Source: Eunapius fragilis (taxonomy: Eukaryota > Porifera > Demospongiae > Spongillida > Spongillidae). Taken from it: a stretch of DNA of 64,000 bases. The notes below the pieces were generated by a model. That model searched no databases. It saw only the letters and a list, made by a program, of their open reading frames with translations, and had not been told where the DNA came from. The position numbers were made by a program, and so were the translations under genes. The stretch spans positions 5,363,727 through 5,427,726 of the forward strand of contig OY811981.1 of NCBI GenBank assembly GCA_963681505.1, read 5' to 3'. Position 1 is the stretch's first letter, and each line of letters starts with the position of its first letter. Positions 11,275-24,000 of this stretch are shown here, one piece after another.

Positions 11275-12572
11275 GCCATGTTTTCTTTTAAAATGATCCC
11301 CCGTTTGTTGACTGTCGTTTGCATTGTAATTTTTTGATTTTACTTCTCTATTCATTGTAATGCGTATTGTACTTGTCTTCTCTCTTATCTGGTACACACT
11401 CAACATTGCATATAAACGTGCATTTGGTTTTTCAAAGGTGTGCGTTGTGCAGCGGAGTCCGCCTGTCATGGCAGCCCTACCAGCTATTTCCGGTAGCGTA
11501 TCACGTGCGCACTCCTGTTAACAAATAGCGTGTTCTGATTGGACGAACCTTGGTGCACGTTGCCATAATGAATGCAATAATAACCTCAACGTCTCTAACT
11601 TTATTGCTATGAAGTGTACGCTAGTGATTTAGACTGAGTCGTTATTTGTCGAAAACCTAATGTTGAACTGACTGTCTTTTAGTGGACTTCACATCAATCA
11701 AGGTACTACAATTACATGTATATATGTACAAATCTAGCGCTTGTCGGCATATCAGTGGGCGTCTTGAATGGTATTATTTTATGGACTAATGGCTTGTGTA
11801 CATGTAAAATTGTATTTTGTTAGGACTTTTATGAAGTTATACAGTTACTTGCTAGTGAGTTTTTTAATTTTTAAAATGACGCCATTGTGGGGTGTCGGCT
11901 GTAGTTGTCGATCTTATATTACTTTTTAGTTCCTTGTAAAAATGGTAAATAGTTATATAGCTACACCATTTTGCCAGTGATTAACTTTTAGGATTGAAGA
12001 AACGATGTACTTTCCCGTCGAAGTAGAAGAATAGTTTGCACTGTATATAAAGTGGGTGGGGAGTGGTGACGTCGCCATGTAACATTACAACGTGCACGTG
12101 CATCGAATGGTGGGCGAAATACCATTCTCTACGCTGGGTAGCGTAATTGCACAAAAGGATAATGTTAGTAGGTAGGCTCAAGTGCAATCACTTCTAGCGA
12201 GTACTGCTTACTCATTCTAAAACTTATCAGCTAGTTGATGTTTTACCGTGTAAATGAACCAGGTGCCCAGTCCATGTACTGTACTCCAAAATTCAAATTT
12301 TTTGTTATTACTCTTGGTTATAGATGTGCTCAGGCACTATGCGTAAGAACATCGAAGCACTTTGCACTTCCATGTAGTGTAAAACGCCTGTCTTGATGCA
12401 GGTAGTACTATCACGTGATTCTACATTATCTACCACATTATCTACCACACCCTACTGGGTTGAGAGCATGGGTTGAAATAGTGAACTGGTCACTTCTTGA
12501 TGGTTAATAGTTTGCTCTCGTTTTTTCCGCAACAGCTGCAGAGTATACGTCTGACCAACTCCTCCAATTACC
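11275..12572. other. WDR45B 3' end and leader of the next gene
   Basis: This holds the WDR45B 3'UTR and the promoter and leader of the downstream SKI/DAC-like gene. A plausible non-coding first exon ends at 11702 (AAG|GTACTA), pairing with an acceptor at 12541 (CTGCAG|AGTATACG) 31 bp before the start codon. No clear polyadenylation signal could be assigned for WDR45B. Confidence 0.35.
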
Positions 12573-15500
12573 ATGGCTACACGTCCTCCAGTAGAAATTT
12601 TGAGCATACCGTCGTTGCAGTCGCACGCTGGTGAGGGCGTGGTGGACCAACCCACATCCTTCCAAGGGGACCCCGTGGCCCATGACGTGGAGGGCGTGGC
12701 AATGCCTACCCCCTTTGTCGCCGTTGGCCATGTTGGCGCAGCAGTTAGCACTGATGGCGTGGGCAACAACGTGGAAGATGGGGCCCCGCGGGTAGAAGAG
12801 AATGTTGTACCTCTTCGAGAGGGGGAGAAGTCTATGCCGAGCTTGGTGGCGGACATTTCAGCTACAGCAGGTCCCCCACAGCTGTGCCCCATTATCGCAG
12901 TTGCAAACTCTACAGAACACACACAACATATTGCAAAACCCGAGAAGCACAAAAGCGTCAATGACGTTTCAAGGATGACAAAAGTGTGCAACCACTGCGG
13001 GACAGCTACTGACAGAGCCAAGGCAAAAAAGTGTCACCATTGCCACAAGTTCTACGCAGAGCACTGCCCGACGCCAAGCCCCGCCTCTCCATGTCCAAGT
13101 TGCCATTACAGCGGCAGGTTCCGCCCACTGGACAAGACGTCGCCTCACCAGTGCAAGCAGTGCGGTAGATTTGTTCCTGGCGAGGGTGCAGAAGGTGTGG
13201 GGGCGTCTGTGGGACACGTGGACCCTAAGGCATCACTGTGCACCCCAGAAGGCAGCATAACTGGCGGCAACGTTGTGACAAACGCATCCTCTTCATCAAA
13301 GGACACCTTGTTGGGCAGGAAAGAGGGTGGAGGAGGGGATGAGGGTACTACACAGCAGCAGACCACCGCACCAGTGTGCGCACCGCCCCCCGCATCGGAG
13401 CACGAGCAGGGGGGCCAGGGGAACGTTTCCTCCACTGCGGCAAGGGGCAGCAAGGCGTGCAAACTAACAGGGGTCTCGGCCGAGCAGCAGCCTCAGCCCC
13501 AGAACCCCGGGGGTTACACGGACACCACCACCGCCACCACCACCACCGCTGCTGCTACCGCTGTAGTAAGTTCAGCGGCCGTTTTGGTCCCGACACTGTT
13601 CCCCACGACCTTTGTCTCCTGCCTCCCCATCCTGCACACCACCACCACCACTGTGGGCGCGGCCCTGCTCAACATCTCCAACTCCTCCCATCACCCGGGT
13701 GGTGGTCTCGACGACCGATTCGTGTCATCCCTCCACCCGGTCGGTGTCGTCGAGCTAGGTGGAGGGGCCTCTCCTCACCTTAGGCAACCCTTTGCGTCGC
13801 CCCCTAACACTGCTGATGCCACCTTACCTTACAACCCTTCCAGTGCAAGGCCACACCTTGCCTCCACCCTCCCCGTGATGATTGGCATGGGGACCACCAT
13901 TGGAGATGCCTTGAACTACGTCATGACCCGCACCTCCCCCCAGGGGTCGCCGGCCCCGGTCCTGGTCCCGCCCAGCCCACCCGTTGCCATGGCAACGGCG
14001 ACCGCCGGTTTCCAACCTGTGTGCACTGAACCGTCAAACCTTGCCACAGGCGGCGTTATTGCGGCTTTATCCAACCCAGGTGCAGGAACGTTGGCTGAAA
14101 GTGGACACCAGTCTGACACTTTGGTCGCTGAGGCCGCTGCCGGGCCAGCCAGAGCAATGACAGGTGCGTTGGTAGTGCCCAGTCCAAATGAGAGCGTTTT
14201 GGTCCCGGCGCCATCACTGTCTGTGGTCCATCCCACCGGTGACGTCATCACATGCACTCAAGCAGGTAATGGTGCCGCCCCTTTGCCTGGCAGTGGGTCG
14301 CTGGTTGGCAGTTCGGACGACAGGACGAATCCAGCGTCGGAGGCCGTTGGCCATGCCTCTCCCTCGGTGGCGCCTGATCCCAGTGCTGTCAGTCTGCCCG
14401 ATCCCGGTGCCGCTCTCGGCTCGCTACCCCCGCCCCTCTACAAGGACAGCGATGGCCCTCCTCCCCAGCCCGCAAACGAACCGAGCGAAGTGCATGGAGA
14501 CTCGGGGGAACCGTCCCACTTCTTCAGCGCCAAGTTCAGGAACCAGTACAGCCACCTCGAGAAAATGGGCGAGGGGAAAGGACTGAAGCGTTCGTCGACT
14601 CCCGAGGGGGGCACAGTCAACCCCGCCGTGAAGAAGATGAAGGGTGCCAACGTGTCCCCAGACCTCATCGGTGTCCCGCTCTCCCAGCTTGGTCAGCAGC
14701 CTGGTTCCCTCATCAGGACCGAGGTGCTGGGCGTGTCCCCTCCTCCCCCTCCCCCTAGGCAGGTCGTGGCTCCTGTCACCACGCAATTCCAGAAGCATTC
14801 TGCGGTCGCCAAACCGAACGTCGCAGGTGGAGGCGCCATGTACCAGAAGGTCAGTGGCAGTCCCACCGCCATTGTCCCTCCCACCACCCCCGCCACCGCC
14901 ACCGCCACTGTCCCTCTTCCCACCACCATCACCACCACCACTGCTACTGTCCCTCTCCCCACCACCACCATCGCTCAGGGTAACACGCCTGTGTCTCTGG
15001 GCAAGACGCCCGTCCGTCCCACCGACGCTGTGCGCCCCACCCCCATAAGGCCAGCATCCAATCTACACTCTCCCCACCCCTCTCCACTCCAGGCACTCCA
15101 CCTTTCCCTCCACTCTCACAACTACCAGCCTCCCACCCTCCAACAACACCCTTCCACCCCTGCTCCTTCTCCCCAGGCACTGCTCACGACAGCAGCTAAC
15201 CACAGTGTCCACACAGCCACGCCCACATCCGGTCTCCTCCCCATTCCGCCTCTGGTCAAGACCTCCTCTGTGGTCGCGTCCCAGGCTCAGCCCACCTCAC
15301 CCGCGACCTGTGCGAACACGCTCCTCTACACCAACAACTTCATCCAGAACGTCCTCCTCCGCCCAACCCTGGCCAGCACTGCCGTGATGGGCAGCGTGAC
15401 TGCCCAGCTCCTCAAGCCTCAGGGGGAAGCCAAGCCTGGGACGACCGTGGTTCGGGTCCTCTCCCCGACCCCCCCCCTCTCCACGGGACAGCAGCCCGCC

Positions 15501-18500
15501 AGGAACAAGGTGAGCGCCATGACGGTGTACCCCACCATCGCCCTGACGACGAGCCTTGCCCCCTCGCCCGCCACCGTGAGGTCGGCTTCGGCAGAGTCCA
15601 AGATGGTCGCCCTGTCGTCGCAGGGCGGGAGGGACCATTCGGGCGGGGGGACGTCGGCCAGGACCTCCCCTCCGCTCGTACCCGGGGTTGGACTGTGGGG
15701 GGCAAAGGTGGTGTACACCTCCACCATCACCGGACCGCGAAGTTCCCCGGGGGCTATTGACGGGATGGACGGCATGCCCGGGAAGATCAAAATGCCTCTG
15801 GGGGCCACACCTCCGGCCAGTGTGGAGCTGCAGAAGCTGACTTGCGTGATCCAGTCTAGGATCAGACAGGCTTTGGATAAGGAGCCGGAGGGCTCTTCTG
15901 TCGAGCAGCAGAAGGGACTTTGCCTCCCCTCCCCTCCTCCTCCTCCTCCCCCTTCCGCTGTAACCCCGTCCACCACGTCCCGCCCGCACATTGCTCACAC
16001 CTCTCTAGTTCCCCCAAAGATGTCCGAGGGCAGCTGCACTTCGACCTGGATGCCCCCCCTCATGGGCCCGCCGCTTGTACCCATGGCAACCGCCTCTGAC
16101 AAGGCCACGCAGGCGCTCATGGGGCCTGGCCTCCTGCCAGATAGGGGGGCTCCTGGCCTCCTGCCGGACAGGGGGGCTCCTGGCCTCGTGCCGGACAGGG
16201 GGGCTCCTGGCCAGTCTTTCCCTGACAGGCTGGTGTCCTTTGCCTCTGTCGAGAGGGTGGCTTTTAATTCAGCAGAAAGACCTGTTTCGACAGCTAGCGT
16301 TGCGACTTTCACTGAGCGCTACGTTGGCACGTCTACCGAACGATCTGTTGGCACGTCTACTGAACGACCTCTTGGTCCGTCTAATGAACGATGCGTTGGT
16401 ACTGCTACTGAGCGGTCTGTTGGTACTGCTACTGAACGGTCTGTTGGTACTGCCACTGAACGGTCTATTGGCACGTCTACTGAACGATCTGTTACAAGTT
16501 ATGAGCGTGTTGTTTCCCCTTTGGAAAGGACGGCCCCCGTAGCGACAGAGAAGACTGTTGTAACTTCATTGGAGAGGGTTGTGGGATCTGCCGTAGAGAC
16601 ACCCTCTTATAGCAGTTGCTCTGCAGCTGCTGCCAATGAGCTGGGGAAAGAGGAACATCGAACTGACCTGAATGGCATTACAGCCAGTCAAGAGTGCGAG
16701 CCAGAAAGAAATGGAGAGAGTAAGTGTGTGGGTGTGTGTTTGTGTGTATGTGTTTGTGGGTGTGTGTTTGTGTGTTTGTGTGTGTGTGTGTTTGTGGGTG
16801 TGTGTTTGTGGGTGTGTGTTTGTGTGTGGGTGTGTTTGTGTGTGTGTGTTTGTGTGTGTGTTTGTGTGTGTGTGTTTGTGTGTGTGTGTGTTTGTGTGTG
16901 TGTGTTTGTGTGTGTGTGTTTGTGTGTGTGGGTGTGGGCAACACCTTTGTGGGTGTAGTGTGCATTGTAACACTGTACATATGTCTGTTGTGATGGAGGT
17001 TGCAGCATAATAAACCAGCCGTCTGTCCCCTGTGTTGGTACATCATGTTATAGTTAATGGTTTGATCTGGGTAGTCACTGTATTAGGTGGAAATAGCCTT
17101 TTAACAGCGGTGTTGCTAGGGAACGATTATTTTTAAAAACAAAACATCCTTTTGAATAGTGAGAGGGATCAAAATGTAGAAGTAAAAAGATTGTACTACA
17201 GGTGGGACAACTAATGATTTCACTGTACATACATACATACATTAACATGTACTGTACATGATTAAGACAAAGATCCCACGATATGCGTTAGACTATATGA
17301 CAGTTACTTTCACATCCTATGAAACTACACACAAATGATATTATGGGATGTATCAACGTGAATTGTTGTATTACGTACAAATATCCGATTATCCTGTTTA
17401 TCCCAGAACCACGTCTGTCTACATCTGCCCCTAAGCAGTCATGTGTGTATGTTGTAATTATAGAGCAGACATGTGTATATGTTGTAATTATAGAGCAGAC
17501 ATGTGTGTATGTTGTAATTATAGAGCAGACATGTGTGTGTGTTGTAATTATAGAGCAGACATGTGTGTGTGTGTTGTACAGATAGAGCAGACGTGTGTGT
17601 GCTACACCATCCACTGTACATGGGATTTTACCATTGTTTAGCAAAAAACCAATTATCAAAAATGGAACATTCAAAATTGTTTCCTTTTGTGTAAAATAGG
17701 ACTTCTACATAGCTTTATCAAATATATGTGCATTGAAAAGAATAGGTGCCAGCATGAGTGCACCATAGTTACAAGGTGGACACTTTTCAGAACACTTGTG
17801 TAGAAAAGGTGAATCCTATCTAGCGAGGCTCCCTGGCAAATGAATAGCACAGCACGTTGTTGTCATTAAACAAGAAGTACACTGTAAAAGCAAGTAGTTT
17901 CACGTTTGTTGCGCTGCACGAAAGCATACGGCATAAAGGAAACAAAAAGAATTGAAGCTCACACTCGTACCCAGTCCCATTTTTCTTCCTCTATTTACTT
18001 ATAACTCGTGACAGGTGCCATTTCAATTAATGCTGTTTGTACCAATAGCTGTAGAATGTATTGGTGTATATTTTCTTCACAAGCCTTCCAAAAATGTGCA
18101 AGTGCGCTTGGAATTGAACTGATGCATGAAATAATAAATGGCCAGCTATTAATATTGAACTGAAATTATGCATAGTTGCCATGCCTAGGATTCAATATTT
18201 CTTAGGTAATTGGAATCAATGGCAGTATGCATATAACTAGCAGAACTTTGAATTGCAACAACTCTGATCCGAATAGGCCTATGCATTTACAAGGTGAATC
18301 CAGGTTTGTGGTATTTATAAAGAGCTCAACGCTTTGCTCAGTTTTAATTTATAAAACGCAGGGTTAGAGAAATGATGTTGAGGTAAACGGACCAGTCGCG
18401 CATGATACGACAGAACTGAGCACTAGAAACTGAAATTACACTCAAAGGTACCTTATAATAGCCTATCAATATCTGTGACGTATTACAATGGCCTGATGCA

Positions 18501-19266
18501 CGTCTGCCATAGCATAATTTAGCCAGTGCTTCATGGCTGGTTGGTTGTCCAGCTGTCCTCTCAAAACAACAAGGTATCAGCATCCTATCCACATGTTCCT
18601 TTGTCGTTTGTGACCAGATTTGTATATTACAGCTGTAACAGGTAAATTTGGTCAGTACATAATATTTACTGTACACATCTCATGGCAACACTAGAAGAAA
18701 CAGGAAATCTTAATACAAAAAACAATACATGTTGCATTATTATTATTATACAGCACAGGAGAATACATGACCTATTACGGTGTATTTAAAGAAAATATTG
18801 TAATGTGTAAATAGGTAGCCTTTTAATTGTTGAAGTTGTGAACAAAAAGGAAAATAAAAACATCTTCTAATGAGAAAGTTGTGGGATATAGGATTTGGAG
18901 GCAAAGGTGGTGTGAAGAGGAAGTGGGCGAATGAATTTTAAACAGAGCTATATTTTAACACCTGCAGGTAAACCTTAATGTCCTATATAGCTGGAGTGTT
19001 AAATTTACGTCAGTTTATTTCATCGTCCTTGGTCCTTACCTTTTACACCACCTCTGTATGCATCTCTGTATGTATGTACATGAAGTGCATGTTGATATAT
19101 GTGTATGTACATGAAGCGTTTGTTATTGCAATGAACATTTCAAGTGTCCTCTTGGTTGACCTGGTGGGGGTGAAGCCATTAAGCTTGTGCATTCCACTGT
19201 GTATAGTTTGTGGTTCTATGTGTTAGCATGTTCCTGTGTTCATGTGGTTTGACACCTTAACCTAAT

Positions 19267-19314
<48 letters not shown>

Positions 19315-21025
19315 TGTGTGTACGTGTGTGTGTGTGTTGTGGTGTTTGAGGCACAATCCCTAGGTGTAGGACCCCCCCCCCTTTCCATCACCCACTGGTA
19401 CACTACTATCACCCCCTCCTCTCCTCGCACTTCATGCATTCACCTTGATAGCATTTTTATGTAATCAGAGCTGTCTGGTATCTGCTGCATGTGCATGAAG
19501 ATAAGTAGGAATGAACATACGGGGGAGGGGGGGGGGGAATGGACCAGTTGATAGGCACTAGTATGTACACACATCCCCCTCCCCCCCTTTCTTCCCATAC
19601 ATTTACATGAATGCTGAGGCATCTCTATGGCCCACTGACTCCATACCACTGTCTTTGTGAGGATACCTATACATACTATGTAGGATACATGGCTCTAGTA
19701 CTGCTGTACTAATATTAATGTGTTGTTAAAATATACTCATTACAGAGTACTTCAAATTGCGAAGTGACGAGGCAATGGAGAGTGGGTCAGAGGAGAACAG
19801 CGAGGGCGGTAATGCCAACAGTGCCTCAAGGAAACCTCGTGATGCTTTTGGGCATGACAGGGGACAGGAGGAGAGTCACTCCCCTCGGGGAGGTGAAGGC
19901 GAGGAAGAGACTGGCAACGGCAAAACAGAAGAAGTCCTGAAAGACAATTTGGGTCAGATATGTACACCTTCTATGCATGTTCGTGTAGTGTGTTTTATTA
20001 GTATCAACACACTGTAGGTGTGTTTTGTAGGAAACAAGTTGTACTGGTTGTGCATTTTATAGTGAAAATGGATTCTTGTTCTGAGCTGTTACAATGTATT
20101 GATGTTTCTTCAGTTGATGGCGGTGCCCACATTTTCTCTGTCAAGCTAAAAGGTAGGTGACTACTTGTTCTCTAGTTGCACATTGGGCTCTAAATAGGAG
20201 TGTTCCTATTACAAGTATTTATTAAATGTACTGTCACTAGTGAAAAGCCTTCTCACAGAAGTGTTTGATTTCAATGGGGAGCTGTTGCTATTGTAATGCT
20301 CAGTCAGTTGCTAGCATTTTGTTTTGTGTGGCTTCTTGTCTTCCCTTTTGCTCACCTGGTGTCTTCCCCTATGCTCACCTGATGTCTTCCCCTTTCCTCA
20401 CCTGATGTCTTCCCCTTTGCTCACCTGGTGTCTTCCCCTTTCCTCACCTGATGTCTTCCCCTTTGCTCACCTGATGTCTTCCCCTTTGCTCACCTGGTGT
20501 CTTCCCCTTTCCTCACCTGATGTCTTCCCCTTTGCTCACCTGATGTCTTCCCCTTTGCTCACCTGATGTCTTCTCCTATGTTACTTCCACTTCAGACTGT
20601 TTCTTGCATCATGTGATGTGGAACAACTACAAAATGGTGTTTTTGGTGCCGCAATTCCATGGTTCAAGACCCACCTCCAGCGAACCCCTTCAGGTGAAGG
20701 TGGAGGAGGATGTGCCGAATGATGAGGGTGTTCAGGGGAAGAAGAGATCAAGGAAGCAGGTGCCCCAGGGAGATGAGGAGGAGGAGGAGGAGGAAGAGGC
20801 AGACATGGGTATGTCTTATAAAGGGAAGAGGGGAGTGTCTGGATGAACAAATGTACTCTGTACATGGTGAATGACATTATTGATACCTAATGTGTATAAA
20901 TGTGCAACTGTTGTCAGATCAGCTTTCCAGGTTCTCTGGTGACATTTACTGTAGCGTGACATTTGCATCATGTGTTTGTGATGTGCTTTATGCTAAATGT
21001 GTATTAGTGTGGAGTGCTGATTATC

Positions 21026-21062
<37 letters not shown>

Positions 21063-24000
21063 TGGAGTGCTGGTTACCTCATGTGTGTGTGTGTGGAGTG
21101 CTGGTTACCTCATGTGTGTGTGTGGAGTGCTGGTTACCTTGTGTGTGTGTGGAGTGCTGGTTACCTTGTGTGTGTGTGGAGTGCTGGTTACCTCATGTGT
21201 GTGTGTGTGGAGTGCTGGTTACCTCATGTGTGTGTGTGTGGAGTGCTGGTTACCTCATGTGTGTGTGGAGTGCTGGTTACCTCGTATGTGTGTGTGGAGT
21301 GCTGGTTACCTTGTGTGTGTGTGGAGTGCTGGTTACCTTGTATGTGTGTGGAGTGCTGGTTACCTCATGTGTGTGTGTGGAGTGCTGGTTACCTCATGTG
21401 TGTGTGGAGTGCTGGTTACCTCATGTGTGTGTGGAGTGCTGGTTACCTCGTATGTGTGTGGAGTGCTGGTTACCTCGTATGTGTGAGTGTGTTATGTGGA
21501 GCTCCTCATGGTGCTGCAGTTTATAATGCCTTCTGCTATCAGGGTGTCTTCAGAATGATATGGCAAAGGGTGTTATAAGTTTGTGATTGACACTAAATGA
21601 AGCATTGCATGGAAAATTAAAATTTAAGCCTAAATGTCGGTTGATGAAATATGTCTTTCCCAGAATGTGAGGACTCCAACAAGGATGCCTCTCCCACACA
21701 ATCGCAGTCAGCTCACCCTCTGACTCCATGTTTCTCAGTGTACGAGCTCCGGACCAAGCTATTCAGTGCATTCTCTCCAAGTGCGGTGTATGTGTATACT
21801 TACAAGAACAATATTCGGTCGTACAAGCCACCTATTCACTGGGTAGGAATGGTGAATGTGTGTATGTGTATGTGTATTGTGTGTGTGTGTGTATGAATGT
21901 TTGTGTGTGCATGCGTTCGTGCATTTCGGCTACTAAGGTCCAGCTATGCCCACTGCAGTGAATGCTTCTCCATATGATGTGTGTGTCACTTGCATGATAT
22001 GGAACTTGTGCCACATACATGTACTGCCTAGTACTCTTGTTACAAGCAGTCTATCTGTTGGTCGCTACCACTGTGGGTAGCTAACCTTCCACCATTACCA
22101 CTGTGGGTAGCTAACCTTCCACCATTACCACTGTGGGTAGCTAACCTTCCATTACCCTCTCTCTCCACCTCTAGGTGTATGTGATGAAGAGGATGGGAGG
22201 GGTCCAGGACACATGTCACACATGCCGTCTTCTGGGCATGCAACACGTGAAGAACATCTGCGACTACTACAGGATAAAGTTGCCCTCCGTTTTGGACTCA
22301 CTTGGCCGCAACGAGATGCCTTCAGGGAGGAAAGGTGAGGACAGCATGTGTGTTTGAACAAGTCACCACCATCACCACCCCAACCCATATATCTAAACTG
22401 CAGTTATTAATCTTTATTCTCTGGTTCATTGTCTTTATTTAAGCTTTCGTTGCATCCCTTTAATGAAGACAAAGGTTTGCTACGTATCAAATAGTGGAAT
22501 AAATATGGGGACAGTTCACGACGAAATTGCATCTCGTTTGTATAAAGTTTTTCAATGGGAGGCAGGTGCCCTAATCATTGGTATGAATTGGGCAGGAAAA
22601 CGTGTACACACTTTGTACATCTATATCTTCGTAACGGGTAAAGTAAAAATAATTAGCAGGACAAATGAATAGCGACAGGACCCTGCTACATATATAAAGC
22701 AATTGGCGTATATCTATAGAAAGATATATAAGCTTTGAATCCCAAGGGATGTCCTTTGTATGTTTTGTAGGGAGAGGAACTAACCATTGAGAAATGGTGT
22801 GGTGTGATGTGTTGAACATAGGAAGCTGATAAGGTTAATTGTTACAGCCATTCAAAGGGAGAGCATTGTAGTAACTGTATGCATATGTAAATTAGACGCA
22901 ATTTTGTCGTCAACTGTCCCACCTGTGAACTAAACATAAATATATATTTTCATACTCTGTTCACATTACAGCACTAATGGGGGGGGGGGGGGGGGAGGAG
23001 GCTCAGAACAACGGTAAACTACAGAGACTTTTAATCTCATAATTGAATTGTTTAAGTCAATGCAGGTCAACTATTAACACAACCTGTGTCAACTATTACA
23101 ACCTCAATCAGTGATTGCTCTTAAAATTGTTTTGCTGAATGACACCCTTACTGATTCGGTTGTAATAGTTGACCCTCATTTTGTAATAGTTGACACAATT
23201 CAATTATGAGACCAAAGCATGCAATGGCAATGAATGTCTAATTTTCATGGTGGTATTTCCCATTGTTCTAGTACAATATGAGATTGCAGGCTAACTGTTC
23301 TGGCAATGCAAATATGTGACCCATATCTAAGATACATATTTAAAAATTAAAAATACCTGCAATCCACATTACAAAAATATCTTTCAGAACTCATTTTGTT
23401 ATGTACAATGATGGAAAATAATTAAATGAGTTTTACATTGCATTTCAGTTAGTTATTAGTAGTTTCACCTCTTATGCATTGCATGTTGTAAAAATTGACT
23501 GTGCTAATCGGGGGGGGGGGGGGGCAAGGAAATCAGTACGAGACCCCATCGTCCAATACTGTAGAGCTTGTAGAGAGGATTACGAATCTGCTTTTAAAAC
23601 AAAAATCTGACTTCAGGAAAAAAAAAAGTGACAGGGCATTGAAAAAGGGGGGCGGAGGGGGTTGTACCCCCTACTAAAATTGAATTTAACAAAAAATTCG
23701 TGTGTTTTGGCAATTTTTTGTTTCGCGTCAGATTTACATGGGAGTAGAACGAATATATATTTCCCAGTCATAGGACCACGCTGGGACACCTCGTTATCGC
23801 TAGACACCTTCTACAGCGTCACTGATCAATAAAATCATTTAACCCCACACGCGACCAGTAGTTTTTAATTTTGTTAGCAATGGTTTGCGAAAGGTGTGGC
23901 AGGCAGAGCTGCCAAGGTCTGGGGGGTCAGATGCTGGAGGTCTGGGGGGGGGCAGAAGCTGGAGGTTGGGGGTCAGATGCTGGAGGTTGAATACAAGGTC

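Larger units (their letters stand above)
16941..19745. other. Intron 1 of the SKI/DAC-like gene
   Basis: No coding exon seen. It holds a 30-bp minisatellite (17436-17592), half of a palindrome-family repeat (18851-18922), a (GT)n tract (19268-19340) and scattered poly-C/poly-G. A minus-strand frame at 18344-18676 has no recognisable family. Confidence 0.6.

Noticed and set aside
15297-15998. Minus-strand 233-codon frame, and other long minus-strand frames opposite exon 1
   Set aside because: Shadows of a GC-rich coding exon; low-complexity G/R-rich translation without a domain.
16720-16958. Extension of the 1,461-codon frame past 16719
   Set aside because: It reads through a GTAAGT donor into a TG-rich simple repeat; the splice to 19746 keeps phase with the next exon.
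18344-18676. Minus-strand 110-codon frame in intron 1
   Set aside because: No recognisable domain, no splice or polyadenylation context, no repeat elsewhere in the window.
21030-21578. 180-200 codon Cys/Val/Trp-rich frames
   Set aside because: Product of the GTGGAGTGCTGGTTACC minisatellite, open in three frames, intronic.
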